A DNA stretch of 64,000 nucleotides, from the NCBI RefSeq assembly GCF_009834365.1, contig NZ_CP041348.1, positions 62,001 to 126,000 on the forward strand. Reading direction: 5' to 3'. A program made the translations under genes and the position numbers. The stretch is from Komagataeibacter xylinus. Lineage in GTDB: Bacteria > Pseudomonadota > Alphaproteobacteria > Acetobacterales > Acetobacteraceae. Of this stretch, positions 44,844-53,909 are shown one piece after another; position 1 is the stretch's first letter, and every line of letters begins with the position of its first letter. Under the pieces are notes generated by a model that worked only from the letters and a program-made list of their open reading frames with translations, had not been told where the DNA came from and searched no databases.

Positions 44844-47360
44844 ATGTCGTCTGTGACAGAAACTTCGGGAACGGAACGACATTACCTGCACCAACTCACC
44901 TCCCTGCGCGGCGTTGCGTGCCTTGTGGTGCTGTTTGGCCATGCCATACAGGTTTTCCGTTACCACAACCCGCAGCGCACGCCCGTGCAGGGGGGCGTGC
45001 ATGACCTCATCACCTACGCCTTCAATGCAGAGGCGGCAGTGGTGCTGTTTTTCGTGCTCAGCGGGTGCGTGCTCTCGCTGTCGCTGCGCAAATACGCGCA
45101 CATGACGCCACGCATCGTGGGCAGCTTTTACATCAAGCGCATTTTCCGCATCTATCCGCTGCTGTGGTTTTCCATAGCGCTTGCCGTGCTGAGCATGGTG
45201 GTGGCGCGCGGGCTGGTGCCTGACGGGGTGTTCGTGGGCTGGCTGTCACGCAACCTGCACACGCCGGTCTCGATCCGCAACACCATTGCGTCGCTCGCAG
45301 GCGTTTTCACCCGCTATAACGGCCCGATGTGGTCGCTGCGGGTCGAACTCATGTACTCAGTCGTGTTTCCCCTCCTGTTCGTGCTGATGCGCGGGCGCAC
45401 GGCGCGGGTAGTAACGCTGATCACCCTTGCGGCCATCGCCGCGCTGCCGGTGCCGCATGAGGTGGGCACGGTGTTTGCCCTGTCGTTTGGCCTGGGCGCG
45501 CTGATTCCGCTGCTGCCGGGCACGCTGGGCAAATATCACGGATGGTACGCACTGATCGCACTCATCGTGCTGCTGTATGACCGTTACGCGCTGGCAGGCC
45601 TGCACCTGCCCGAGCGTATTGCCGACATGATCGAGACCCTGGCCGCCTTTGTCGTGATCCGCGACCTGTATGCCTCGGGGCGGCAGTACCGCATCCTGCT
45701 CAGCAGGCCGGTCATCATGGTAGGCGAACTGTCCTATGGCATCTACCTCATGCATCTGCCGATCATGCTGATCGTGTTCACGATCGCGGGCCACCGCATG
45801 GGCACGGCCACACTGCTGGCCCATCCGTCGCTGACACAGTTTACGCTGGGCGTGGTGACTGCCGTGCTGACCACGGTGCTGGCAGGGCTGACCTACCGCG
45901 TGCTTGAACTGCCGCTGCACAATATCGGGCGCAGGCTGGGCCGCGCCATTCTGGATGTGGCACCCGCCCGCCCCTCCCCCCCACGCAGGACGCGGATACC
46001 CATGCCTCAAGGATCTGATACCTTCTCCTTCCTGCCTGCCAGTGCGCCCTCCTTCCGGGCGGCTCCCCGCATCACTACCCACGCGCCCGCCTTATCGCGG
46101 GCCGATGGCATATCGTGGCTGGTGGTGGCAGGGGCCGTGTTCAATCTGGTGCTGTGCTTCATCAACACCCGGCATGTCGTCACCGTTCATAATTCTGAAA
46201 TCGTGCTGTGCGAGCTGTTCATCATTTTTCTCGCCTTCCTTGAAGTCCGCAACACCATCTCACCCGCCGTGGTGCGCATAACCGGGGTCATGGTGTGTTT
46301 CGAGGTGGGGGCGAAGCTCATCAATCCCGGGCTGGACATGAAGATCCTGCACGATCTGGCCATTGCCTATGTCTTCTACCAGCTTGGCACGCGCTCCACC
46401 CTGCGCGCGGGCGAGCGGACGATCTGGGTGATGATGGCGATCATCCTGTTCATCGGTTTCTTCGAACTGATGTTCACCAACCTGTTCGGCATGGTGTTCG
46501 ATGTCTGGACCTATTACGTGAACAAGGGCGTCATCGCCAGCACCACGGTCAATTACAGCAACACCAACCTTTTCATCAGCGGAAATCGCGGGGCTGCGGC
46601 ATCGCGCACGTTCTTCCAGTCCATATTCGGCTCGCACCGTGTGTCCTCCATCTTCCTCGAGCCGGATTCACTGGGCAATTTTTCGGCCATCGGGTTTGCG
46701 TGGTGCCTGAGCACCCATCTTGGCTCGCGGCTGCGCCATGCGTGCCTGTTCTTCCTTTCAGCCCTGTGCTTCGTGCTGGCGGATTCCCGCTTTGCCTCGG
46801 GCTGCACGGTGGCGATGGTGCTGCTGCGGCTGACCCCGCTGTACCGCTCGCGCTTCGTGGTGTTCGCCATGCCGGTGGCGGTGATGCTCGGCCTGATGAT
46901 CCAGGGCGCCAACCACGAGATGCCGGGCATCCTGCCCTCCATCATCGGCGACAACTTCTCGGGCCGCCTGCTGTTTTCGGGCCGGCTGCTGGATTACTGG
47001 AACCTGCCGCAATGGTTCGCGCTGGCCCCCTCGCAGGTCTATACGGCGGATACGGGCTATGCCTACATCATCAACAACCTTGGCCTGCCGCTAACCCTGT
47101 TCCTGCTGGCGCTGTTCACCATGCACCCCGCCCGCACCGAAGCCGCCGTGTCGATGAAGGCGATGATCTCGCTCTATTTCTCGACCTCGCTGTGCATCGG
47201 GGCCTCGGTTTTCACCATCAAGACGGCAGCGCTGCTGTGGTTCCTGTATGGCACGACCAACAGTGTCGCCCCCGTGGCAGACGCCGTGCGTCAGGTGCCT
47301 GAGCGCCTGAAATCCTTTCGCTTCAACCGCTTATCCCCTTCAGCGGAGCATGTGACATGA
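44844..47360 (+). CDS. Fusion of acyltransferase-3 domain and Wzy/GumE-type polysaccharide polymerase
   Basis: 838 aa in one frame. Residues about 15-365 are an AT3 membrane O-acyltransferase (HQLTSLRGVACLVVLFGHA, FFVLSGCVLSLSLR, LSYGIYLMHLPIML). A Pro-rich linker (about 365-415) joins a second polytopic half. That half has the polymerase-like RVSSIFLEPDSLGNFSAIGF, a small-loop ADSRFASG and SGRLLDYWN periplasmic segment, as in GumE-type polymerases. It likely both acetylates and polymerises acetan repeats. Its stop overlaps the GH5 start by 4 bp. No other polymerase is visible in the locus. Confidence 0.82.
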   Translation: MSSVTETSGTERHYLHQLTSLRGVACLVVLFGHAIQVFRYHNPQRTPVQGGVHDLITYAFNAEAAVVLFFVLSGCVLSLSLRKYAHMTPRIVGSFYIKRIFRIYPLLWFSIALAVLSMVVARGLVPDGVFVGWLSRNLHTPVSIRNTIASLAGVFTRYNGPMWSLRVELMYSVVFPLLFVLMRGRTARVVTLITLAAIAALPVPHEVGTVFALSFGLGALIPLLPGTLGKYHGWYALIALIVLLYDRYALAGLHLPERIADMIETLAAFVVIRDLYASGRQYRILLSRPVIMVGELSYGIYLMHLPIMLIVFTIAGHRMGTATLLAHPSLTQFTLGVVTAVLTTVLAGLTYRVLELPLHNIGRRLGRAILDVAPARPSPPRRTRIPMPQGSDTFSFLPASAPSFRAAPRITTHAPALSRADGISWLVVAGAVFNLVLCFINTRHVVTVHNSEIVLCELFIIFLAFLEVRNTISPAVVRITGVMVCFEVGAKLINPGLDMKILHDLAIAYVFYQLGTRSTLRAGERTIWVMMAIILFIGFFELMFTNLFGMVFDVWTYYVNKGVIASTTVNYSNTNLFISGNRGAAASRTFFQSIFGSHRVSSIFLEPDSLGNFSAIGFAWCLSTHLGSRLRHACLFFLSALCFVLADSRFASGCTVAMVLLRLTPLYRSRFVVFAMPVAVMLGLMIQGANHEMPGILPSIIGDNFSGRLLFSGRLLDYWNLPQWFALAPSQVYTADTGYAYIINNLGLPLTLFLLALFTMHPARTEAAVSMKAMISLYFSTSLCIGASVFTIKTAALLWFLYGTTNSVAPVADAVRQVPERLKSFRFNRLSPSAEHVT

Positions 47361-48379
47361 CAGCTTTCCCCTCCTCCTTCCGCTGGCCCGCATGGATGAT
47401 GGGCTGCATCGCAGGAGCCGGGCTTGCAATGGCCTCCCCTGCAACGGCCCAGACCTATCGGGGTGTGAACCTTGCGGGGGCGGCCTATTCCTCCAGCAAA
47501 CTGCCGGGGCGCTACGGGTATGACTATCTCTACCCCAAACCGGCGGAGGTTGATTACTTCACGCAGGCAGGCATGAACACCTTCCGCCTATCCGTGCTAT
47601 GGGAACGGCTGCAACCCACGCTGAGCGGCCCGCTTGATGAAAAGGAACTCCAGCGCGTAAGCCAGTTCATTGCCTACGCGCAGGCCCACAACGCATCGAC
47701 GGTCATCGACATCCACAATTACGGGCGCTACCGGGGGCAGGAAGTGGGTGCGCCCGGCGTGCCTGACGCCGCCTTCGCCGATCTGTGGATGCGGCTTGCG
47801 CAGGCTTTTGGCAATAACACGCATGTCCTGTTCGGCCTGATGAACGAGCCGCAACAGCATGACGCCGATGCCTGGAAAAGCGCCGTACAGGCTGCGATTG
47901 ACGCCATACGCAAGGCAGGCGGCCACAACCTGATTCTGGTGCCCGGCATCGGCTGGGATGGCGCACACAGCTTTGCCAAACTGAACGGCCCACCCCTGAG
48001 CCAGCTCCACGACCCCGATAACAAGCTGCTTTATGAAGTGCATGAGTATTTCGATGCCGATGCCTCGGGCACGAAACCGGACTGCATTGCCCCTGACAAG
48101 GCGGTTGACCGCCTGCGCTCGTTTACCGACTGGCTGCACGCCAACCATGCCCACGGCTTTCTGGGTGAGTTCGGGGTCAGCCGCCAGCCCGAATGCGTGA
48201 AGCTGCTCGATCCCGTCCTGTCTTACCTGCGCGACAATGCCGATGTATGGGCCGGATGGACCTACTGGGCGGCAGGTCCGCTGTGGGGCAACTATATGTT
48301 TACCCTTGAGCCCGACCATGGTACCGACCGCCCGCAGATGACGGCCATCAGGCCCTTTCTTGCGGGTGGCACGCACTAA
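47357..48379 (+). CDS. Secreted glycoside hydrolase family 5 (endoglucanase-like)
   Basis: 340 aa. A signal peptide (GCIAGAGLAMASPATA) is followed by a GH5 (alpha/beta)8 barrel. The acid/base Glu is in LFGLMNEPQQ, the nucleophile Glu in GFLGEFGVS, and the conserved Arg and His in FRLSVLWERL and IDIHNYGRY. It probably cleaves the beta-1,4-glucan backbone of acetan in the periplasm, trimming or releasing chains. It is translationally coupled to the polymerase gene (ATGA) and followed 44 bp later by rmlC. Confidence 0.9.
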   Translation: MTAFPSSFRWPAWMMGCIAGAGLAMASPATAQTYRGVNLAGAAYSSSKLPGRYGYDYLYPKPAEVDYFTQAGMNTFRLSVLWERLQPTLSGPLDEKELQRVSQFIAYAQAHNASTVIDIHNYGRYRGQEVGAPGVPDAAFADLWMRLAQAFGNNTHVLFGLMNEPQQHDADAWKSAVQAAIDAIRKAGGHNLILVPGIGWDGAHSFAKLNGPPLSQLHDPDNKLLYEVHEYFDADASGTKPDCIAPDKAVDRLRSFTDWLHANHAHGFLGEFGVSRQPECVKLLDPVLSYLRDNADVWAGWTYWAAGPLWGNYMFTLEPDHGTDRPQMTAIRPFLAGGTH

Positions 48380-48423
48380 CCATTTATTGCAACTGCCATA
48401 ACCGGAATTTCAGGAGCTCTTTC

Positions 48424-48981
48424 ATGGATATAAAGACCTTCAACATCGCGGGCATGATGCTGATCACCCCGCCGCGCTTTGGCGATGAGCGCGGTTATTT
48501 TTCCGAAACCTTCAATGCGGCCCGCATGAAGGAAGCCGGCATTACCGATGCTTTCGTGCAGGACAATCACAGCCTGTCGCGCCAGCGTGGCGTGGTGCGC
48601 GGGCTGCACTGCCAGTTGCCGCCGCACGCGCAGGGCAAGCTGGTGCGCTGCACGCGTGGCAGCATCTGGGATGTGGGGGTGGATATCCGCACCGGCTCGC
48701 CCACCTTTGGCCAGTGGGTGGGCGTGACCCTGTCGGAAGAAAATGGTTCACAGCTATGGATTCCGCCCGGCTTCCTGCACGGGTTCTGCACGCTGAGCGA
48801 GAATGCCGAAGTGCAGTACAAATGCACCGACCTGTGGAACCGTGAATGCGAACGCTCCGTGCGGTGGGATGATCCGCTGCTCAACATTGAATGGCCGGTG
48901 GCTCCCGGTGCTGCCATCCTCTCGGCCAAGGATGCGGCGGCGGAAGCGTTCTCCAACGTCAATGACTGGTTTCAAATCTGA
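48424..48981 (+). CDS. rmlC: dTDP-4-dehydrorhamnose 3,5-epimerase
   Basis: 185 aa cupin. Motifs: PPRFGDERGYFSETF, FVQDNHSLSRQRGVVRGLH (split), the metal-free active-site His in RGLHCQ, VDIRTGSPTFGQW and the IPPGFLHGFCTLS loop. It epimerises the 4-keto sugar made by RmlB. ATG preceded by GGAGCT. Third gene of the polymerase operon. Full length. Confidence 0.96.
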   Translation: MDIKTFNIAGMMLITPPRFGDERGYFSETFNAARMKEAGITDAFVQDNHSLSRQRGVVRGLHCQLPPHAQGKLVRCTRGSIWDVGVDIRTGSPTFGQWVGVTLSEENGSQLWIPPGFLHGFCTLSENAEVQYKCTDLWNRECERSVRWDDPLLNIEWPVAPGAAILSAKDAAAEAFSNVNDWFQI

Positions 48982-49026
48982 CGTCCCTCACCTGCCCTTT
49001 CCTCCCGTAAAAAGAAAACGCTCACG

Positions 49027-49911
49027 ATGCAGAAATCGATCCTGGTCACCGGTGGCAGCGGCCAGCTTGCCAGCGCTCTTGCAGCCCAAGGCGATGTAAA
49101 ACGGGCGGGCCGCCCTGGTTTTGACTTTGAACGGCCTGACACGATTGATGCCGCCTTCCGCGCGGCAGAGCCCTCCATTGTCGTTAACGCCGCCGCCTGG
49201 ACTGCCGTTGACGCCGCCGAGACCCATGAGGCGGAAGCCGAACGCGCCAACAATACCGGCCCAGCCCATCTGGCCGCCCTGTGCCATGAACGCGGCATTC
49301 CCTTCATCCACATCTCGACCGACTACGTTTTCAGCGGCGACAAGGGCAGCCCCTATGTCGAGACCGACCCGGTCGACCCGCGCTCGGTCTATGGCCGCAC
49401 CAAGGCGGAAGGCGAGCAGGCCGTGCTCGCGGCCCATCCTGACAGCATCATCCTGCGCACGGCCTGGGTCTATTCGCCCTATAACCGCAATTTCGTACGC
49501 ACCATGGTCAATGCCGCAGCCCAGCGCCCGGTTTTGCGCGTGGTCAGCGACCAGATCGGCAACCCCACCAGTGCTGACCAGTTGGCCGATGTCATTTTCA
49601 GGATCATCGCCCGCATTGAGGAAACCGGCTGGAAAGCTGAATACGCCGGTATTTTCCACGCCGTGGGCGAAGGGGCGACAAGCTGGTACGAACTGGCCCG
49701 CACCGCCATTGCCGCTGCCGCCCGCCGGGGCAACCCGCTGCCCGAGATCGAGCCGATCACCACGGCGGACTGGCCAACACCGGCCCGCAGGCCGCCCGAT
49801 GCCAGGCTGGACTGCACGCACCTCAAGCAGGTCTTTGGCTGCGCCCCCGGCCCGTGGGCACCGGAAGTGGACCGGGTTGTGGGCGAAATCATGAAGCACG
49901 GACAGGGCTAA
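49027..49911 (+). CDS. rmlD: dTDP-4-dehydrorhamnose reductase
   Basis: 294 aa, extended SDR. ILVTGGSGQLASAL, VVNAAAWTAVDAAE, HISTDYVFSGDKGSPY, the catalytic YGRTKAEGE and RTAWVYSPYNRNFVRTM. It reduces the keto sugar to dTDP-L-rhamnose, completing the rml pathway begun by rmlBA at 23.6-25.6 kb. 45 bp after rmlC; last gene of the operon and followed by a terminator-like repeat hairpin. Confidence 0.96.
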   Translation: MQKSILVTGGSGQLASALAAQGDVKRAGRPGFDFERPDTIDAAFRAAEPSIVVNAAAWTAVDAAETHEAEAERANNTGPAHLAALCHERGIPFIHISTDYVFSGDKGSPYVETDPVDPRSVYGRTKAEGEQAVLAAHPDSIILRTAWVYSPYNRNFVRTMVNAAAQRPVLRVVSDQIGNPTSADQLADVIFRIIARIEETGWKAEYAGIFHAVGEGATSWYELARTAIAAAARRGNPLPEIEPITTADWPTPARRPPDARLDCTHLKQVFGCAPGPWAPEVDRVVGEIMKHGQG

Positions 49912-49953
49912 CAAGTTTACGGGTGCCGCCTTTTTAAAAGGCGGCATTCTTAT
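49911..49953. repeat. Dispersed intergenic repeat, short hairpin copy
   Basis: ACAAGTTTACGGGT, then the perfect hairpin GCCGCCTTTTTAAAAGGCGGC (49925-49945) and ATTCTTATTATCT. It fills the 45 bp between convergent rmlD and the gene ending at 49957. Confidence 0.8.
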
Positions 49954-49956
49954 TAT

Positions 49957-50877
49957 CTACAGGCCACCACGGGCCAGGTGCAGCCTCTGGACCGCGCGAG
50001 CAAGAGCCGCGCGATAAAGCTGGCGGCGCGATACCGCACCGGGAAAGCGCCTGAGTTCGCGCCGCAGATGGCTACCGGGCATGAAGTAATGCCGCACGAA
50101 ATGCGTCTGTCGCAGCAGGCTGGCAATATAGCGCTTCTGGTCCAGAACCGGGTGCACGAATGTATGCCCGCCCTCAGGCAGCACCAGATCGGCCTCGAGA
50201 ATGGGCGGGAACCATGTATAGCGCGAGACATCGCCATACCGGCCAAGCGGCACGAAGCTGAACCCGGCCTTTTCTATTTCCGATGCCACGAATGCCTCAC
50301 CCAGCGGCCAGAATTTGATCCCCGCCCCAGGCGCCGACATGGCGCGCCGCCGCGCTGCGAGATGCTCAAGCGCCCTGCTGGAAAAAAAGGAAATGCAGTT
50401 AAGCGAAGCGCGTAGCTGCCCATCGGGATAGACCCCGGTATGAAACGCCGTCCAGTACCATGACAGGTCAGCCACGATGGGGTGCGCCACGAAATCGGCC
50501 CCATCGGCAATCATGTCAGCGAGCAGCCGATTGCCGTTGCCGCCAATGCAGGCGTCATATTCAACAAACAGATAATACGCATAATCGGGGATGCAGGCCT
50601 GCACCTGATAATGGGTGTAGTCGGCGTTCCACCACAGCAGGCTGCCTTTTTCAAAACGGTTGGCAAACCCTGCGTTCACCATATCGGCATTGCAGGTGCG
50701 CAATACGTTGGGGTGGGAAATATTTCCTGCAAATCCGCCTGTCTCATCAATGGAGATGAAAATGTCCGTATCAGGAAAAGTGGCCTGCAGGCGCTGCAAC
50801 TGGCGCTGCACGAAACTGTCCCACGCATAGGTTTTCAGTACAATAGCGCATGTTCGTGCAGCATTCATGTCAGTCAC
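49957..50877 (-). CDS. Putative glycosyltransferase-like protein of unknown specificity
   Basis: 306 aa, soluble. Predicted Rossmann-like start (CAIVLKTYAWDSFVQRQLQRL, split), then FPDTDIFISIDETGG, and a central YYLFVEYDACIGG that resembles the acidic donor-metal motif of GT-A enzymes. LNCISFFSSRALEHL follows, with a basic C-terminus (YRAALARAVQRLHLARG). I do not recognise a named family. Its place beside the acetan locus and convergence with rmlD suggest a role in surface glycans, but it is not required to account for the acetan repeat. Confidence 0.7.
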   Translation of the reverse strand: MTDMNAARTCAIVLKTYAWDSFVQRQLQRLQATFPDTDIFISIDETGGFAGNISHPNVLRTCNADMVNAGFANRFEKGSLLWWNADYTHYQVQACIPDYAYYLFVEYDACIGGNGNRLLADMIADGADFVAHPIVADLSWYWTAFHTGVYPDGQLRASLNCISFFSSRALEHLAARRRAMSAPGAGIKFWPLGEAFVASEIEKAGFSFVPLGRYGDVSRYTWFPPILEADLVLPEGGHTFVHPVLDQKRYIASLLRQTHFVRHYFMPGSHLRRELRRFPGAVSRRQLYRAALARAVQRLHLARGGL

Positions 50878-51198
50878 GTTCCCTGTTTCATTGGCATTAT
50901 GACTTAAATTGACCGAAGGATATTTCAGTTTTCACATTTTTTTTGAATATGTCCTATAAGAAAAAACACGGGACGTTTTTTTTCGATGCATGAATTTTTA
51001 TTTTCTTTTTCATTTATCGTATACTTAGACCATACATGCGATCACTTAAACGTGTGGTAAACGATATGCCTATGGGCGCGTTAAAAATGTACATGTTATG
51101 TGATTTTGCCGGTGCCCTGCGGGCAGATGCCATCAGGGCGCTGCACTTGGAACAATACTTGTACTACTAACCGAATCCAGTGAATCGGAATGTGAAAA
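50878..51198. other. A/T-rich divergent promoter region
   Basis: No gene seen. The segment 50930-51060 is among the most A/T-rich in the window and includes TATACT preceded by T-rich sequence near 51020, a possible -10 box for the aminotransferase gene. Low G/C may mark a silenced or acquired module boundary. Confidence 0.4.
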
Positions 51199-52356
51199 AT
51201 GACAGAAATGTCGCTCCCGGAAATATCGTTTATCCGTTCGAACATTCCGAAGATCAGCCAGTTATCCGAGAGCGTCATCGCAATGGAAAACTCGGGCATC
51301 TACACCAATTATGGCCCGATCAACCAGAAGTTCGAAAAACGCCTCGTCGAGCAGATGTTCGGTGGGGTGGGCCAGTGCGTGACAGTGTGCAACGCCACCA
51401 TCGGCCTCATGATGGCGCTCAAATACGTCACGCGCCACACCAGCCCTGAGCGGCAGCGCTATATCATCATGCCATCCTTTACATTTGCTGCGGCAGCCCA
51501 CGCCGTGCTGTGGGCAGGATTCGTACCACTTTTATGCGATATTGACCCATATGACTGGATGGCATCTCATGATGCGGAACGCGCCCTCCTGCACCAGTAT
51601 AAAGATCAGGTTGCGGCAATATTTCCTTACGCCACCTTCGGCAATGCAGCCGACATGGCATACTATACCGAACTCGAAAAGCGCACCGGCATTCCCGTCG
51701 TGATTGACGCCGCTGCCTCACTTGGCGCGCGCGACGGGCAAGGCAATGGCTTTGGCCAGGGCTCGCCGCATGCCATTATCTGTTCGCTTCACGCAACAAA
51801 AACAATGGGAATTGGCGAAGGCGGTTTCATTTACGCCAACAACCCCGAGATGATTGATGCCCTGCGGGCCATGGGCAATTTCGGTTTTGGCCAGGTCCGC
51901 CATGCCACCATGCCTGGCCTCAATTCCAAACTGCCTGAAATCGGTGCGCTCCTGGCCCTGTCGGGGCTGGAACAGCTTGATGCCGTGGTCGAGAAAAAAT
52001 GCAGCATAGAACGACTGTATTACGACCTGCTGCCCGAATTCACGTTCCAGCGCCAGCGCGGCACGCGCACGGCCTATCAGTTCCTGCCCGTGCGCCTGCC
52101 CGCGCATTACGCGCCGCACCGCCGGGCGATACTGGAGCGCATGAAGCAAAAGCGCATTGGCACCTCAACCTATTTTTCGCCCCATCTGCATGAACAGAGC
52201 TATTTCGCCGCCAATAGCGTGGCGGGAGACCTGAGTGCGACCAGAGCCCTGGCCTCATCCATCGTGTCGCTCCCGCTATGGCATGAAATGACCCCTGAAA
52301 TGGTGCATTACGTGTGCCGCGAATTCAGGGCCGCCTGCCATGCCCAGATAGCCTGA
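51199..52356 (+). CDS. DegT/DnrJ/EryC1/StrS-family aminotransferase
   Basis: 385 aa, PLP-dependent. GIYTNYGPINQKFEKRL and VTVCNATIGLMMALKY at the N-terminus, IIMPSFTFAAAAHAVLWAG (split), VVIDAAASLGA with the PLP-pairing Asp, and the Schiff-base Lys in SLHATKTMGIGEGGF. Such enzymes aminate keto sugars on nucleotide carriers; a few act on other substrates. The start ATG has only GGA at about 9 nt. Followed after 44 bp by a flavoprotein gene; no keto-sugar-forming partner is adjacent, though RmlB product is available nearby. Confidence 0.9.
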   Translation: MTEMSLPEISFIRSNIPKISQLSESVIAMENSGIYTNYGPINQKFEKRLVEQMFGGVGQCVTVCNATIGLMMALKYVTRHTSPERQRYIIMPSFTFAAAAHAVLWAGFVPLLCDIDPYDWMASHDAERALLHQYKDQVAAIFPYATFGNAADMAYYTELEKRTGIPVVIDAAASLGARDGQGNGFGQGSPHAIICSLHATKTMGIGEGGFIYANNPEMIDALRAMGNFGFGQVRHATMPGLNSKLPEIGALLALSGLEQLDAVVEKKCSIERLYYDLLPEFTFQRQRGTRTAYQFLPVRLPAHYAPHRRAILERMKQKRIGTSTYFSPHLHEQSYFAANSVAGDLSATRALASSIVSLPLWHEMTPEMVHYVCREFRAACHAQIA

Positions 52357-52400
52357 GCCCCCGTCGTGCCTCCCCACCACGGAAAACGGACCCATGCCCC

Positions 52401-53783
52401 ATGCCTACCCACGCGACAACGCCCATCCTCATTGCAGGCGGCGGCCCTGCGGGCATCGCCATCCTGCTCGCCGCCTCGCGCATCGGCCAGTTGCCCCACC
52501 TCCTTGATGCAGGCGTGACCCTGGTTGAACAGGGTAGTACGATCGGCTCTGGCATGCTGGGGCGCTATGTCATCAATTCCGACAGCGCCGCCGAAACCTT
52601 TGTCGATGCGATTACAGCCAACCCCGTGCCGGAACTTGCCCGCCTGACCCATCACCCACTGGTGGAAATGATCCGCAGCCAGGGCAAGCAACCCCTGCCG
52701 CTGCGCATCGTAGCGGATTTTCTTGATGTCGTGGGTCACGTGCTCACCGAGATCATCGCAGCCCATCCCGCTTCGCGCCTGCTTACCGGCTGGCGGGTCG
52801 AAACGCTGACCCGGCAGAAAGATGGCAGCTGGCTGGCCAATCTTGCTGCAACCCGCGGGGCACACAGCCAGGAGGTGGTTGCGGGCAAGGTGGTGCTGGC
52901 CCTTGGCGCCTGCCAGCCCGAGGCGCGCCTTTATACCGAGAACGTGGCAGGCCGCCCGCTGCTGCCGCGCTACGCAGGGCGTATCGTGCAATCCGATGCC
53001 CTGCTGGCCCCCGAAGGCATGCACATGCTGCGCGCCATGCTGGCCGGGCGCGACAAACCAAGGATCACCATTATCGGCGGCGCCAGCAGTGCCCTGTCAT
53101 CGGCCAATGTCATTTTGCGCGAGATGGGCGAGCGGATCGCGCCGGGGCACCTGACGCTTCTGCACCAGTCCCGGCTCAAACTGTTCTACCGCACGGCGGA
53201 TGAGGCAAAAGCGGACGGATATGCCGATTTCACCACCAGTGACATCTGCCCGGTCAGCCAGTTCGTGCATCGCTTTGGCGGCCTGCGTTATGATTCGCGC
53301 ACCCTGGCAATGCGCCTGCTGGGCATTGCCAGCGCCCCACCCGAGCCTCGCCTGCACGCGCGGCAAATGACACCGGACAATACAGCGCAAATACAGCATA
53401 TTCTCGATCAGTCCGATGCCATCATCGCCTGTCTTGGCTATAGCCCGCGCCGCGTGGGCGTGCGCGACACCAGCGGCCAGCCCATTGCCCTTGCCACAGA
53501 CCAGCCCCAGGGTGCCCTAACCGGGCCAAACTGTGGCGTTCTCGATCAGGCAGGGCACGAAATTCCGGGCCTGTTTGGCATTGGCCTGGCCTCGGGCTTC
53601 AGGCCATCGGGGGCCATGGGGGGGGAAGCCAGCTTCCGCGGGCAGGTCAACAGCCTGTGGTTATGGCAGAACGCCATTGGGGAGCGGATACTGACGCATA
53701 TCCTGCCCCCTGCTGCCCGCGCCCATTCATCTCCCGTGCCGACGCGCCCGTTTGATCTCGCGCGCGGGCATGTGCACCTCTAA
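52401..53783 (+). CDS. FAD-dependent oxidoreductase with N-hydroxylating-monooxygenase-like features
   Basis: About 460 aa. N-terminal FAD site ILIAGGGPAGIAILLA, a second nucleotide site ITIIGGASSALSSANVIL near residue 215, and DAIIACLGYSPR, resembling the conserved ATGY-type motif of class B / N-hydroxylating flavin monooxygenases. A late GLFGIGLASGFRP closes the FAD domain. Frame open from 52314; ATG at 52401 is preferred because it leads into the FAD strand. Co-directional with the aminotransferase gene, suggesting sequential action on one amine. Substrate unknown; a plain oxidoreductase role is also possible. Confidence 0.72.
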   Translation: MPTHATTPILIAGGGPAGIAILLAASRIGQLPHLLDAGVTLVEQGSTIGSGMLGRYVINSDSAAETFVDAITANPVPELARLTHHPLVEMIRSQGKQPLPLRIVADFLDVVGHVLTEIIAAHPASRLLTGWRVETLTRQKDGSWLANLAATRGAHSQEVVAGKVVLALGACQPEARLYTENVAGRPLLPRYAGRIVQSDALLAPEGMHMLRAMLAGRDKPRITIIGGASSALSSANVILREMGERIAPGHLTLLHQSRLKLFYRTADEAKADGYADFTTSDICPVSQFVHRFGGLRYDSRTLAMRLLGIASAPPEPRLHARQMTPDNTAQIQHILDQSDAIIACLGYSPRRVGVRDTSGQPIALATDQPQGALTGPNCGVLDQAGHEIPGLFGIGLASGFRPSGAMGGEASFRGQVNSLWLWQNAIGERILTHILPPAARAHSSPVPTRPFDLARGHVHL

Positions 53784-53790
53784 AAACAAA

Positions 53791-53901
53791 CATTTCGGGA
53801 AGCCGATTTTTTTTCAAAAGGCAGGTCCGGCAATACCCTGAAATCATAAAAATTCCGGGTGAAGCCTTTTTTTAAAAAGGCAACACCCAGAAACTTCTTT
53901 G
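53791..53901. repeat. Dispersed intergenic repeat, composite copy
   Basis: Two partial units: a diverged left part (53791-53844), then a well-formed one with TTCCGGGTGAAGCC, TTTTTTTAAAAAGGC and ACACCCAGAAACTTCTTTG (53845-53901). Located between the convergent flavoprotein and MFS genes. Confidence 0.75.
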
Positions 53902-53909
53902 CTTCAGGT

